The notes beneath the pieces were generated by a model. That model saw only the letters and a program-made list of their open reading frames with translations, was not told the origin of the DNA and did not search any database. Source: Zasmidium citrigriseum (Eukaryota > Ascomycota > Dothideomycetes > Mycosphaerellales > Mycosphaerellaceae). From it: DNA of 64,000 bases. The DNA lies in the NCBI GenBank assembly GCA_002786025.1, contig NHNW01000008.1:310001-374000 (forward strand). The letters are read 5' to 3'. Within the stretch, counting starts at the first letter, position 1. Every line of letters starts with the position of its first letter. The position numbers and the translations under genes were made by a program. This document shows positions 11,088-21,968 of this stretch, in pieces.

Positions 11088-12160
11088 TTACAGGAATCTC
11101 TTTGCCATGTCCTCAAGTCCCTCGCCTGTACTCTCATCGATGAAGAGTCTACCATTCGCTTCATAGTCCCACTTCCCGCTCTCCCACCGGTCCATGTATC
11201 CGACTCGGGCAGGGCCATAGAAGGTGGGATCTTTTCGTTGTCTCTCTCGCTCCTCTGGCGTCCACTGCTTCACGTCGGTTGGTTGTCCATGCAGTGAAGT
11301 GTAGACGTTGCGAAGCTCTTCGCCGGTGGGCCAGGCAGTGACGGCCACGTACTCTTTGTTTTTGATGGATTCTAGGGGCTCGGTGGTGACGATGCTGGTG
11401 ATGGCTTGGGCGATGTGTGTCATTGTTCTGAAGGTAGGCAGTCGTCAGCTAGAGATACTTGTCGATGATAGAAAGAGAAGAACCTTACGTGATTGGGACC
11501 TTGTTTCGAGTCAGCTTCTCGTTCAACATCACAGTGTTCTGCTTGATCGGGGCGAGAAGAAGGCTGTTCTCGAGTCAGCCGACCTGAAATACCAAATAAT
11601 GATAACTCCTTCTCTACTCACCCAGCATCGAAAAACGTCCAATCAAAGACACCCGTATACAAGACAGCCATCGGCAAGTCGAGCTCAAGTGCCTTACTGT
11701 GGCCACTTTCCACATTCAAAAATGGGCCCAAGACAGGATCCTCGAAATCTTCTTTCGACCATGGAATTGACAACTTGGGCGGTATATAGACCACAAAGTC
11801 GGGACTCTTTGCGAGTGCTTCGACGACGCGCATCTCTCCTTGCAGTCCATTGCCTGCAATCGTCGATCTGCGCGGAGAAGAGTCAGCAACAGTTGGTGAT
11901 TGAGGTGGGTGGGGAGAACGGTACACGAAGACGTTGACTCCCTTCACAACTTTCTCAATGTTTTCTTGTGGTCCGTCGAGATCGATGGTCCTGAGCTCGA
12001 CGTTTGTGCCTGACTCGAAACCTCCAGTCTTGCCTTCGCGGTGCAGGATGATAAGCTTGATCTTGCCTTGCTTGGCCGCTTCGATGAGATGGATGTTCAT
12101 TTTCTTGCCGACATGACCGGTGATGCCGATGATGGCGACGGTCCTTATGGCGTTGGTCAT
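11088..12160 (-). CDS. NmrA-like NAD(P)-binding Rossmann protein
   Basis: Exons 12160-11925, 11867-11622, 11563-11489 and 11427-11088 give 298 residues. The N-terminus shows beta1-TGxxG-alpha with GITGHVG at residues 12-18. The next strand ends LIILHR, and after the first splice VFVSTIAGNGLQGEM matches the NmrA/isoflavone-reductase core. The C-terminal part (YVAVTAWPTGEELRNVY) corresponds to the substrate side. Members are NAD(P)H-binding oxidoreductases or redox sensors in the cytosol, and many act in secondary metabolism. The catalytic Lys/Tyr pattern of classical SDRs is absent. A TATATA run at about 12241-12246 lies some 80 bp upstream of the start. Confidence 0.83.
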
Positions 12161-13721
12161 AATGTGTTGATGAAGTAGAAGGCGTGCGTTGTGTTGTATT
12201 CGTAGTGATGCCACAATGTAGAGTCTGGCATGGCGTTGTTATATATCAAGCCAGGCTCACAGCGGACGTCAACTTTGACTCCGTTCCCGTAACAAGCTTA
12301 TGGGTATGCATTCTAGGAACTTCCTGGTCCTTGCCTTGACATCTGTGCTCCTTTTCTAAGCGCTGTTTCAGGGATTAGCATAGACTGTCTTTACTGCCTC
12401 TGTAATGTTTTCTTTTGACTGGAGCACTTGTAGCAGCAGCATCGTGATGGAAGCCTTTGCAACAATAGGGCCGCAGAAATCACCTTCAAAGTGCGGCAGA
12501 CCCGTCCCCGATTGCACAATTCGCATCGCAGATAGAGCGGACTCTTCGAAATAGCCTCTGCCAAGCATCGGCAGCTCGTGGATTATGCGAAACTCAGAGA
12601 GCGGATGTGTTTTGTTCGCCGGCCCGGTCTATGTCGCTTTCAAACCGAAGCATGGAGTTTTTGAGGTCCTCTTTACTTTGAGATTTGCAAGCGCAAGAAG
12701 AGGCAAAGTCACCTCCCTGTCCACTTGACCAGCACATAAGATGACGTGGAGAGGCCATTTGTAAGATGTGATGACTGGATGAGCTTGATGAGGTTCCTGA
12801 AGGTAATAGAAGGTGGACAAGGGTACGACTTAGGGCAGTCGGAGTAGTACAAGCTCTGCCAGCCTTGCAACTGCACTCCTTATGCATCTGTTATGGCAGA
12901 AAGGTCAGACACATAACAAGGCGGGAGAAGTGGGCGAAGTGGGCGAAGTGGTCGTGAGCTGGGTGGCCGAATTGCACAAATTTGTGCACGACAGAGTCTT
13001 CGGTTAGTCGGATATGATTTGGGCGAAACGCTATACCTGATGTGGACGCAATAGCCGCATTCCATCCGATGACGAACAAGTGCCTGAGGCTGTATCAAGT
13101 AGATAGATGCCACGACGATAGACTGCGGTTGCCAGTCTGTGGTCACGAGACTGTATTCCCCGAATATCGTAGAGGTCCAGAGGGATCGAATGTTGTACGG
13201 GTTCGACGTCATAGGAGCAGACCGCTTCCAGTCGCAGCATTCAAATGTTCGCGAAGTTGTTGCTTCCAGATATGCGCCCGTTAAGGATCAGTGAAGTGCT
13301 TCAGGTGGGTCTTTCGATGTCTCCGCAAATCGAGATTGGTCCAATGACGCGCAGTGAACTTGATGATGAGGCAAATAAGGTGAAGTCCAAGTGGAGCCGA
13401 CCACGCCCAGATCTCGACTTCACCTGACGAAGTCAAGTCACGCCAATGGCATCGTCCTTTTCGTCATTCGGGGAGGCCAGACTTTGCATGTCGGTGTCCT
13501 AACCAAGCTGGACAGGGCCGCGTAAGTTATAGCAATGCGGCGCAGCGAAAACGAAACGTAGCGTACCCAATGACACAGCTCCGAGAATCGCTCATCGTAT
13601 TCGTCCGCGGAAGGAATCGAAGGATGCCTAGTATCGAGTCAACTTGAACTTCAGGATACTCAAGTACATACTCTCCTTCTTCGCTGCACTTCACTTCAGT
13701 CTCAGTATCACGACATCGAAG
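12161..13721. other. Intergenic, 1.6 kb, no convincing gene
   Basis: Contains a short tandem repeat at 12921-12954 and a minus-strand open stretch ending at 12368 (about 85 codons) that looks protein-like but lacks a clear start or family. An in-frame ATG in that stretch at 12568 exists, but a stop lies upstream of the whole run. Confidence 0.45.
12921..12954. repeat. Short tandem repeat, 9-bp unit
   Basis: Nearly four copies of a GTGGGCGAA-like unit; the two central copies are identical and the flanking ones differ by one or two bases. Confidence 0.7.
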
Positions 13722-14510
13722 ATGGCCCCAATGATTTCCACGCTTCTTCTGCTGATTCCAGCCCTGGTTTCGGCCAACGCTGATCGAAGTGCCCAAACAC
13801 AATTCGTTCGTGGCAAAGACAATGCCCCAATGACCATCAGCGCCCGCAGCGAACTCAGCGTTTCCCACCTGGCCGAGATCGCAGAAGGAGATATCACCAT
13901 CCGCGCCTGCGATACCGACCGATCTCAGGCAGAAAAATGGGCCAACGACCACGCCGAACTGCTCCAGAAAAACTTCAAGCAACAGGGACTGAACTCGACT
14001 ATCGCCCATCCAGCGGTCGTCCAAGAAGCCGATGACGATGATGACTTCTATTACATGCCCATGCGCCATGGTCGAAAAGAGCGCATTTCAGAGAAGGACG
14101 ATGAGGAGGATAAGGACGCCGAGCAATCTTTCTGCGGCTCTTCCACCTTGGTCGTCACTGTCCACGACTTTGACTCCCTTCCCCAGCTCAGTGCCAATCT
14201 CAGTGCGCAACATGCCACTGCAAAGCTTCAATACATCGACTGGAAGCTCACCGATGAGACTAAGGCCCAGCAGAAGCAAGAATTGCGGAAGAAGGCGCTG
14301 GCGGAAATGATTCAGATCGGGAAAGATTATGCCGAGGTTTTGGGCGTGGAGAGTTTGAAGTCGACGGGTCTTGATGAGCAGTATGGTTTCGAGGACACGA
14401 TGGCGAAGGGTCGGGGAAGGATGTACTGGAGGATGGACAGGGATGAGGTCGATACGAGGGTGCCAGAGGTCCATACCACGACGGAGTTCAGATTTGAATA
14501 CACCTTGTGA
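13722..14510 (+). CDS. Secreted SIMPL-domain (DUF541-like) protein
   Basis: A single exon of 262 residues from the ATG at 13722. The frame is open further upstream but only to a TTG. The start is followed by a clear signal peptide, MAPMISTLLLLIPALVSANA. The mature part has a first block with TISARSELSVSHLAEIAEGD, an acidic insert with a run of five Asp and later EKDDEEDKD, then LVVTVHDFDSLPQLSANL and DWKLTDETKAQQKQELRKKA. The last block matches the helical heart of SIMPL domains, which are found in bacterial periplasmic and eukaryotic signalling-associated proteins. The biochemical role of the secreted fungal versions is not known. Downstream there is an F-box gene in the opposite direction. 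Confidence 0.65.
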   Translation: MAPMISTLLLLIPALVSANADRSAQTQFVRGKDNAPMTISARSELSVSHLAEIAEGDITIRACDTDRSQAEKWANDHAELLQKNFKQQGLNSTIAHPAVVQEADDDDDFYYMPMRHGRKERISEKDDEEDKDAEQSFCGSSTLVVTVHDFDSLPQLSANLSAQHATAKLQYIDWKLTDETKAQQKQELRKKALAEMIQIGKDYAEVLGVESLKSTGLDEQYGFEDTMAKGRGRMYWRMDRDEVDTRVPEVHTTTEFRFEYTL

Positions 14511-14756
14511 AAGGTGACCGATGGCCATGCAGAGCACTTATGTACCTGTTGAAGACAGCATATTGATGAGCTGAGATTTGTGATGATACTTACCTCGCCA
14601 GATTGAAATGATGCTCTGTCGACCTTCTTTTCCCGTGCCGTGTTCTATCGTCACCATCTTTGCAATGTCAAAGAGGGTCCCTTCCCCATGTCAAAGACCT
14701 TGTCGAGATAATTGCCGTGATTTCGTCGTTTGATGGAGGATCCTTCGACCGGTCAT

Positions 14757-15632
14757 TCAGACGCTGTCGACACCATCTGCCTCTTTCCTGACCTCGGTTC
14801 CTCCATTTGGATGCATCATGACCATGAAGTCCCAAATCTCGCCCAGAGTCACCTCTTTCCTGAAGTGGCTTTTCGCATAATCCAGCGGCAACGTCTCCCC
14901 CGCCCGATACCAGAATCTCACAGATGCGACTGCTGCTGGCCCCTGCTTCAGCAACATGTCTTGCCAGGACTCCCTCACATCTCTGCGAACAGGCAGCTTA
15001 AACCTGTACTTCGGCTTCTGAACATGGCCCCACCAGATCTTGTCGCGTGGGCGAGATTTTGGGCTCGATGGGGTAGTGAAGTAGGGGAGGCTGGCAGGTT
15101 TGAAGAGTTTCTCAATGTCACTGTAGGCGGACACTCTCTTGGTGATGAAGTCGAGGAGCAAGCCTTTTGCTGGCTCAAATGCGGTCTTGGGGAGGATCGG
15201 GTTGATTTGGTTCTTGTTGGGCTTGTTCCATGACGGATCGCTTTCGAGGAACATGCGGCGACGGAGGCGGGTTGAGCCGTGGATAGTGTCGCGGAAGGTG
15301 AAGTTGACTCGTTGGATGACGAAGAGGTTGGTCATGGAGAGGCGGAGGAGGATCATCTCTAAGAGTTCGACGGTGGAGAAGACCTTTTGCGCAGCGCTTG
15401 CCTCCTCGTGGACTTGAGTCGCCGTCCTGATGTTCGCGAGAAGTGTCTCTCGATCTTCAGAGGGGGATGCGGATCCGAGCGTCATGGCGCGCTCAATTTG
15501 TGACGTGACAGGTAACTTGGCGATCAATCTCTGCTGCGCTGAGAGTTGCTCCGACTGGTGGCTTACCTCCATTGCGTCGAGCAAGCTGCCTTCGAAGCCA
15601 TTCGTTGCGAATTGTCCTACCAGAAGATCCAT
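14757..15632 (-). CDS. F-box-type protein
   Basis: A single exon of 291 residues with an ATG at 15632. The F-box-like segment reads VFSTVELLEMILLRLSMTNL followed by FVIQRVNFTFRDTI, at about residues 85-120, and is placed after a poorly conserved N-terminus. Downstream motifs (a charged region, then FRFWYRAGETLPLDYAK-type text) match a family of F-box proteins that is expanded in Dothideomycetes. F-box proteins link substrates to SCF ubiquitin ligases through Skp1. The C-terminal domain here is not a known substrate-binding repeat, so the target is unknown. Confidence 0.7.
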   Translation of the reverse strand: MDLLVGQFATNGFEGSLLDAMEVSHQSEQLSAQQRLIAKLPVTSQIERAMTLGSASPSEDRETLLANIRTATQVHEEASAAQKVFSTVELLEMILLRLSMTNLFVIQRVNFTFRDTIHGSTRLRRRMFLESDPSWNKPNKNQINPILPKTAFEPAKGLLLDFITKRVSAYSDIEKLFKPASLPYFTTPSSPKSRPRDKIWWGHVQKPKYRFKLPVRRDVRESWQDMLLKQGPAAVASVRFWYRAGETLPLDYAKSHFRKEVTLGEIWDFMVMMHPNGGTEVRKEADGVDSV

Positions 15633-16360
15633 GAGATAGGACTGAAGATGGTCGTTTGCTGTGCTGATGTGGATGTAGAAGACGAAGCTTGTGCATCTCC
15701 GTGGCCAGAAGAGAGATTCTGACAGAGCATGTGAGTGGAAGAGGTCGATGAGTGAAGCAAGAACTGGTCAGTGCTGCTGCTACTGTCTCTTCACTCTCGG
15801 TCGTGATCACGTGAGCCATTAGACGTCGTCTCTGGCAATAGAAGATGGTGTGCAGTCGGTAGCCTCTCCCGATACTTTTCTACATCTTTCATTGCTGTGA
15901 CCCTTGGTAATTTCCATCAATTTCATGAGGTCTTCACGCATGGGGCTTAGGTCCCGATTACGGCGTTTCTGTGCGCTCGAAAGTGTCCACATCGGGCTCG
16001 AGAAAAGTCGAAAGGACGGCTTGGTCATCTTCATAAGCTGTCGCGTTACCGCAGCATGTAAATAGTTTGCATGTGAAGATGAAAAGGAAGTGAAGTGAAG
16101 TAGTTCCAATCTGGCTGGCAGCACGCCCCAATTTCACTCCTTGGGGCCCGTGCGTTTGACCTCGGCTCTACTTTCCTGGCTGACAGCCACGCAGAAGCGT
16201 TCCCTCCCATCAAACTTCATATCAAATCCGTTCGTCCATATCGACATTTCCAACGGGCTTTGATGCTGTATGTCATGCCCAGCCTGTGCCCGGTACCACT
16301 ACATGTTGGCGATCTTTGCCACGGAATGGCCGATGATCTGCAGAGGAGCTGAGGAACGCC
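15633..16360. other. Intergenic, divergent promoter region
   Basis: About 730 bp between the minus-strand F-box gene and the plus-strand transcription-factor-like gene. A CACGTG palindrome lies near 15807-15812. No convincing gene. Confidence 0.45.
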
Positions 16361-18029
16361 ATGCTGTCTCTGCGTGGAGATCCTTCGATGGACATCGGCG
16401 TGCGAGATAAAGATCAATCACATTCTGAGAATCCTTCGCGTCCAGTGTCCACATCTACAATGTCTACAGCTTCCGAAATCGCCATAGGAGACAACCACGC
16501 GAACATCGTCACGCCCGTTACGAACGCATCTCTTAGTCCAGTCAGCTGTGTCTGCACCTTGGATGGCGAGAAATGCATCCTCCATCGAATTGAACGCCCA
16601 GATAATTGCTATCGCAAGCGAAAACCACGAACGAGAAAGGCCGTTTCCCCTCTTGAACCGAAATGTCAAACCAGGCCGGTGGCAAACCAAACCGTCCCGA
16701 AGAAGCTCAGCTCCCAGACTTCATGGCTGGCCGCATGGCTTGTCCAGGCAATAGAGGACCTTCAGTTTCAGTTCACGTGGATTGTGCTAGGCCCAAGTAT
16801 TCTTGGACAAGATCTGTGCTTTGGTACGCAGAACGTCTTTCTCTATGACCGACCCTCCGTTACTAACGCCCTTCCAAGACACCGCCGTCATTGCATTCTG
16901 TCAAGCCAGCGATGTGTACCAACGTCGCAAAGACCCTACAGCGTCGCAGGATGAGAAGATGCTAGGAGCCGCTCTCGCGAACTATGGCAGAGCGGTAACT
17001 CTTCTTCGACACAAACTTGTCTCCTCTGGCCACGTTCCTTCAGAATCAGCAACGGCAACGAGTTCGGCGTTGGCGACTTTCGACCTTTTGATCGCAGATG
17101 GCCAGGAAGACAAGGTTAGTCATGGTGCCAGCTTTGCCCACTTTGAAGCATGCAAGTGGTTCCTAGAGGCTCAGGCCAGATCCCCTGCATCGCCGCCAAG
17201 CACGATCGCTAGGGCCTTCTTTCAAGACTACTGCCGCTTCGAGCTGTTTCGTGTCTGCTCTCTGGGAAAGCTGAACGCTGTCACCGGGAGCGTCTGCGAG
17301 AACGCCTACTGGTCTGGAATGGAACCCTTCAGCATCACTCCGCTGCCATCCCATTATGCTTCGTTGCAACGAGCATCCCACGAAATCGACTTGCGCTTGG
17401 CTAGGCTCACGCAATACGTGCGAACGCTGCGAGATGGCGACGATATTTCACCCTCGGACGTTACGTCACTTGCGGATCTAATGCTGGAGTTTGAAAATCT
17501 CCCTGCGGAGAATGAGACATTGCATCAAGTGCGGGTGATTCGAACTACGGACATCACGGAGCGACACATCGTCCCCTACTCGTTTGAGTTCGACTCGCAG
17601 CACTGGCCGATGCTGATTCATTATGAAGCTACCATGCTGACTCTTGTACGACTCTGTCTTTTGATTGACTTCCTTGTCCGCAAGCAGCATGGACTCCAAT
17701 GGCTTGACGGAGAGAGGACTGCAAAGCTAGTAGCTACCCAGGACCGCATGGTCTCAAATTTGCTCATGTCTAGACAGTACGCGTTCGAGCGAAGTATCGT
17801 TGCGCGGCTTCAAGTCGTACATCCATTGGTAATCGTCTGGGCGACGCTAGCTGGCAGATCTTCGACACAGTCGGGCATTTCTGTGAGTGATCTCAAGCGC
17901 TGGATTCTGACGCAGCTTCAACGCTCGGGCGTGAGCTTTTTGCGAAACTGGACCGAAAAAGAACTCGATGATGCCACCGAGGTCTTCAGCATCCCGGAAC
18001 GTCTCAGGCGTCCGCATCTGGCTGGTTGA
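16361..18029 (+). CDS. Fungal transcription-factor-like protein without a visible zinc cluster
   Basis: Model: exon 16361-16823, a 55-nt intron with TACTAAC branch site, exon 16879-18029, 537 residues. Without the intron the second part also opens from ATGs at 16803 or 16845. The C-terminal 380 residues have the helical layout of fungal-specific transcription factor domains: a block around MLGAALANYGRAVTLLRHKL and a later FEACKWFLEAQ. No CX2CX6C zinc cluster is present; the N-terminal part has only scattered cysteines and a basic KRKPRTRK patch. It may therefore be a co-regulator, a degenerate factor, or have an unrecognised first exon. It converges on the Zn2Cys6 gene, with stops only 57 bp apart. 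Confidence 0.5.
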
Positions 18030-18085
18030 TATGTCCTGGCTCAAGTGCAACCTCAATGCGGGAGATTGAGAAACGAATTCTCGGC

Positions 18086-19606
18086 TCAGGTCTTGATGTA
18101 CTTTTGCGGCCAATGAAGCCACTGCTGGTATGCCGGATGCAGCTGCCGCTTGACAGCATCGAAGATATGAGTGACCCATCCGTGTAGGTACCAGTGGCCA
18201 TCGAGTTGGGACAGGAGGACCAGGTAATGGGCGAGAATTACAAGGGCCATTGGTCGCTTCGCTTGTAATGTGGCCAGGTAGTCTTCCTTCAGCCGATACA
18301 GCCAGGCAAAGACCTGATGCGAACAGGTCTTGATGGTGTTGGATTCGATCCGACGCTCGAAAACACCACTGAAGCAGCTCCGCAGGTCTTCCAGCGGATC
18401 GAGATACTTCTCGAAGGATGGATCCTCGGCTTTAAAGGCGTCCACGGAAGTTCGCAGGTCCTCCAACGCCTTTCCCAGCCCAGGCACAACCTGTTCTGGG
18501 CTCATTGGCTCCGTTCGTTCGGTCGCGTTGTAGCTGCTCGTGGGGACGACCGACTCGATCGCACCTTGGCTTGTCTCCAGGATCGTCTTCACACCTTGCA
18601 GAAGACCCAACCACTCCGGTTCTCTGCCCTCGCTATACATCAAGTATTGCCCCGGCCTCGGACCTTTGCCGAAACTGCAGAAGCACAGCATCATCGAGGC
18701 CACCCACAATGCACCTGCTTCACCACTGGTGTCTTTCGCGAGGATGTCCATCATCTCGCTGATGGCCGCGCTCTCCAGCGCATTCGATCTGGCCATGCAA
18801 ACGGCTTCTCGGGTACGATCTTCTCGCGCAAGATGGAGAGCTGAGAACGACAGGAGCAGTTGCGCAACGTATTCGTGCTTGAAGGCCAGTTTCGAGATGT
18901 GATTGCGCCACATCGGTACTTCCTCTGGGGTGTCCATGAGGCTGTTGCAGGGTCAGTCTGATGATCGTGCAGCGAGAAGTGCTTGCCATACCTGCAAACT
19001 ACAAAGAGCCAGTGGTGCCAAAGCTCCAAGTCGAAGACATCGAATGCGGTTGCGGACAGGCCAGGAGACGGTCCCAAGCGTGGTACCGATGTTGTCTGGT
19101 TCAAGGTGCTTATCGACGACGTTGGTGTGCTTCCTGCGCCTCGAAGGTCAACATTCAATCGCAAAACGGCAGACCCTGGCCAGATATACATACCGATGCT
19201 TGGAGGCGTTCGCGAATCAGCAGCGGCCAGCAGAGACTGGGACTGACTCTCGAGTCCATTCCGTGGTGTCTGGCGAGGACTTGTTGAGGCGCTGACCGGA
19301 TAGTTGCAAGGCGTCGATCGTCGACTACAATTATTGCACGTTGGATGCGATTCATCACACTGTCGCAGTCGCAAAGTCAGGACCGTCATGGTATGATATG
19401 GGTGAGTTGGAAGGTCGAAGAGAATGAAACGTCGATGACCTTGAGCAGTGCATCGACAAAAGTCCACAAGGAACGAAAGAGGGGTCATGACTGACCTTCA
19501 CACGACGCCTCTTGCATTCGAGGCAACCCAATCTCGATTTCCGATGCGTCTTCCTGGCGAGGTACGACGTTGGTCCATTGGTCGTCGGCCGCGGTTCGTC
19601 CATCAT
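18086..19606 (-). CDS. Zn2Cys6 transcription factor (Upc2-like layout)
   Basis: Exons 19606-19496, 19359-18992 and 18941-18086 give 444 residues. The zinc cluster is canonical: Cys28, 31, 38, 45, 48 and 55, spacing CX2CX6CX6CX2CX6C, with the first intron falling just before Cys38. A basic region (RKTHRKSR) precedes it and a Ser/Pro-rich linker follows. The C-terminal region, from DVFDLELWHHW to a second block opening LMDTPEEVPMW and containing MARSNALESAAISEM, matches the family that includes sterol-uptake regulators. It would act in the nucleus on CGG half-sites. Its targets are not known; nearby RTA1, MFS and reductase genes are candidates by position only. Confidence 0.85.
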
Positions 19607-20782
19607 CCGAACACAGAGATCTGCAAGACTGGATGCGATTGGAAGAGAAAGAGAAGAGGCGCCAGAGAGCAACGTATTCGGTTTGAGTGACTGCAGATGC
19701 AGTCGAGAAAGCGAGGAGTGAGGTGGATGTCTAGCAAACCGGGAGCACAGGGACGCGAGGTTTAAACGAGGTGGGTCTTTGATCGCAAAGACCGCAACTC
19801 TCGGACTCGGTCTGAATACGAGAATGCTTGAAACCGCAGTCCGTCTGCTGAGTGGCTGTTCCGTGGACTTGTGGAGGGACCCCAGGCATCCGGCCCAATG
19901 ATGGATTCTGAGCCGAGGATACGAGTGGACAGAGGGTCGCCACAGGATCAAAGCCACCGTGAATGGTAAATGCCCAGACAATCACGCGCTTGCTTGATTG
20001 GTCGGGCCGGTCGGCAGTCCGGGAGCTTGATCTGTACGACATCTCTGAGGTGCGATACGAAGGCTGACGCTTAGGGCACGCGGCCTGCATGACCTCTTGA
20101 GGAATGCTGATGGGCAGGGTATACGGGAAACCGAACACACTTTTCAGAAGCCCTATATGTTACTCCAGCATTGCGTTTGGGGCAAAAAAGACTGATGAAA
20201 CCTCAAGGCTTGGAATAAGACTCAACATTTGCCCCGACATCTAAGCGATAGCAAGGTTCGTCTCCCGCCTGGTTAGCTGGACGAGGGCGAGATTGGATTG
20301 CAACTTGGCAGTGATCATGCCCCAGGACCCAACGCCGAATCTTTGTATCAGGCAAGGAAAGCTAGCGATTTATCATATGTACTCCTCCCGGCGGTCACTC
20401 AGCTATCTCCTACGACTTGGCCTTGCCAAAACAACAGTTTTCAATATGAGCCAGGCCTACGATAGGTCTTCTACAGCACGCCGATCTCGAGAGGCAGGTA
20501 TGGTCGACGCCATGCTCGTTCTCCGTGAATACGTCTGGGGGTTCGTATTCGGGTAGCATCAGGCAGAAACTGCACGGCCACGCACGTGCCTTACGTAGAG
20601 AGCCATTGAGATCAAGTGCCTGATCTTGAGCCGATGGGACAAACACGCAAGCCTTTTCCGTCCCGGATTGGGATGCTTAAAGGATCGCGGACGCTCTTCG
20701 ACCTCATCGCCGGGCCATCTAACATCCAGGCTGCCTCACCTCTGTCGCTACCTGCCTTTCGAGACTCCACTCGTTACAGATC
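19607..20782. other. Intergenic, divergent promoter between Zn2Cys6 and RTA1-like genes
   Basis: About 1.2 kb. A CACGTG palindrome lies near 20585-20590, roughly 200 bp before the RTA1-like start. Open frames are short and not family-like. Confidence 0.45.
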
Positions 20783-21762
20783 ATGTCTCTGCCCACGTCC
20801 GACGATGGCACGCCGCCAGTGCTGTTCGAATACCACCCCAACGCTATCGCAGCATGTATATTCATCGCAGGATTCGGGCTGGGTACGATCACACACTTCG
20901 TGGAGATGTGTTGGCTACGCACATGGTACTTTATACCATTCTTCGTCGGATGCATTAGTGAGAACCCTGGAGCAACATCTGCCATGGCTTTTTGCTTATC
21001 AGAATCGCAGTGGAAACATTCTCCTACTACGGACGATACTGGCTCTCCAACGAACCCCAGAACTTCAAAGCCTACGTCCTCTACCTCCTCCTGAACCTTC
21101 CCGCGCCCATCTTCTTTGCCGCAACGATGTACATGTCGATCCGCCGCATCATCGAATCCCTCGAAGCGAACGAGCTCTCGCCTCTCCGTCCGAGCCTGAT
21201 GTCGAAACTCTTCGTCACCGGCGACATCATCTGCTTCATTGTCCAGATGGCCGGCGTGGGAATGTCTGTCACCACGAGCGCCAGTCTTCAACGCACAGGA
21301 GGCGTCGTTGTGGTCATCGGCCTGATCTTTCAAATTCTCGTCTTCTTGCTCTTCGTCATCCTCGTCTGGATCTTCTTCAGCAGATGTAAGAGCCAAGTAG
21401 GATCGGACACTATTCCTTGGAAGCGATATGTCATCGCTCTGCTCGCTGCGAGTGGAATGGTCGTCCTGCGAAATTTGGTGCAAGGGATACAGCATGCTTC
21501 GGACAGTGAAAGCTATATCGCGACTCACGAGGCTTTTGCGTACGTCTTTGATGCTGTACCGATCTTCTTTGTGGTCTGCTTGTTTGCGGTCTATCAGCCT
21601 GGACGACTGCAGCGGAGTTTGAGGAAGATGAGGGATATGGCTGCGATTGAGATGCAGCCGGGCGAGGCTATGAGTCAGAGGGAGGGATTGATACCTTGGG
21701 AGGGTGAGAGGAGGTATGAGCAGCATCGGGCTTCGAGGGCGTTGAACGTGCGGAGGAGTTGA
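20783..21762 (+). CDS. RTA1-like membrane protein (lipid-translocating exporter family)
   Basis: Exons 20783-20957 and 21011-21762 give 308 residues. The 53-nt intron needs the acceptor ending at 21010 to keep frame, producing the join GCI-METFSYYGRYW, which fits the family. About seven hydrophobic helices are visible, with the RTA1-type second helix block and PAPIFFAATMYMSIRRII in the third. The C-terminus is polar with RLQRSLRKMRDMAAIEM. RTA1 proteins sit in the plasma membrane of ascomycetes and are linked to resistance against 7-aminocholesterol and to sphingoid-base export. Substrate here is unknown. It converges on the MFS gene. Confidence 0.85.
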
Positions 21763-21968
21763 TCATGCTCTGTCGCCTTCGATCGTACGCAGCTCTTGAA
21801 AGTCGGCCGCCGTTTGGGGCATTCAGTCCTTAACACGGACATCGAGCACAGACGCTAGCGGCGATGAGAACGCTTTCAAGTCATCTCATTCCGACATCAT
21901 ACGTTACAGCGTACAAGCTACATGATACAGGGTATAAAACATTCCACCGGCAAGCCACTCCACCTCAT

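Noticed and set aside
12368..12614. Protein-like minus-strand run of about 85 codons
   Set aside because: Composition looks plausible, but an in-frame stop precedes it, no splice partner was found and no family was recognised.
21925..21945. TATAAAA-like run between RTA1 and MFS genes
   Set aside because: Lies between two convergent stops, so there is no gene for it to serve.
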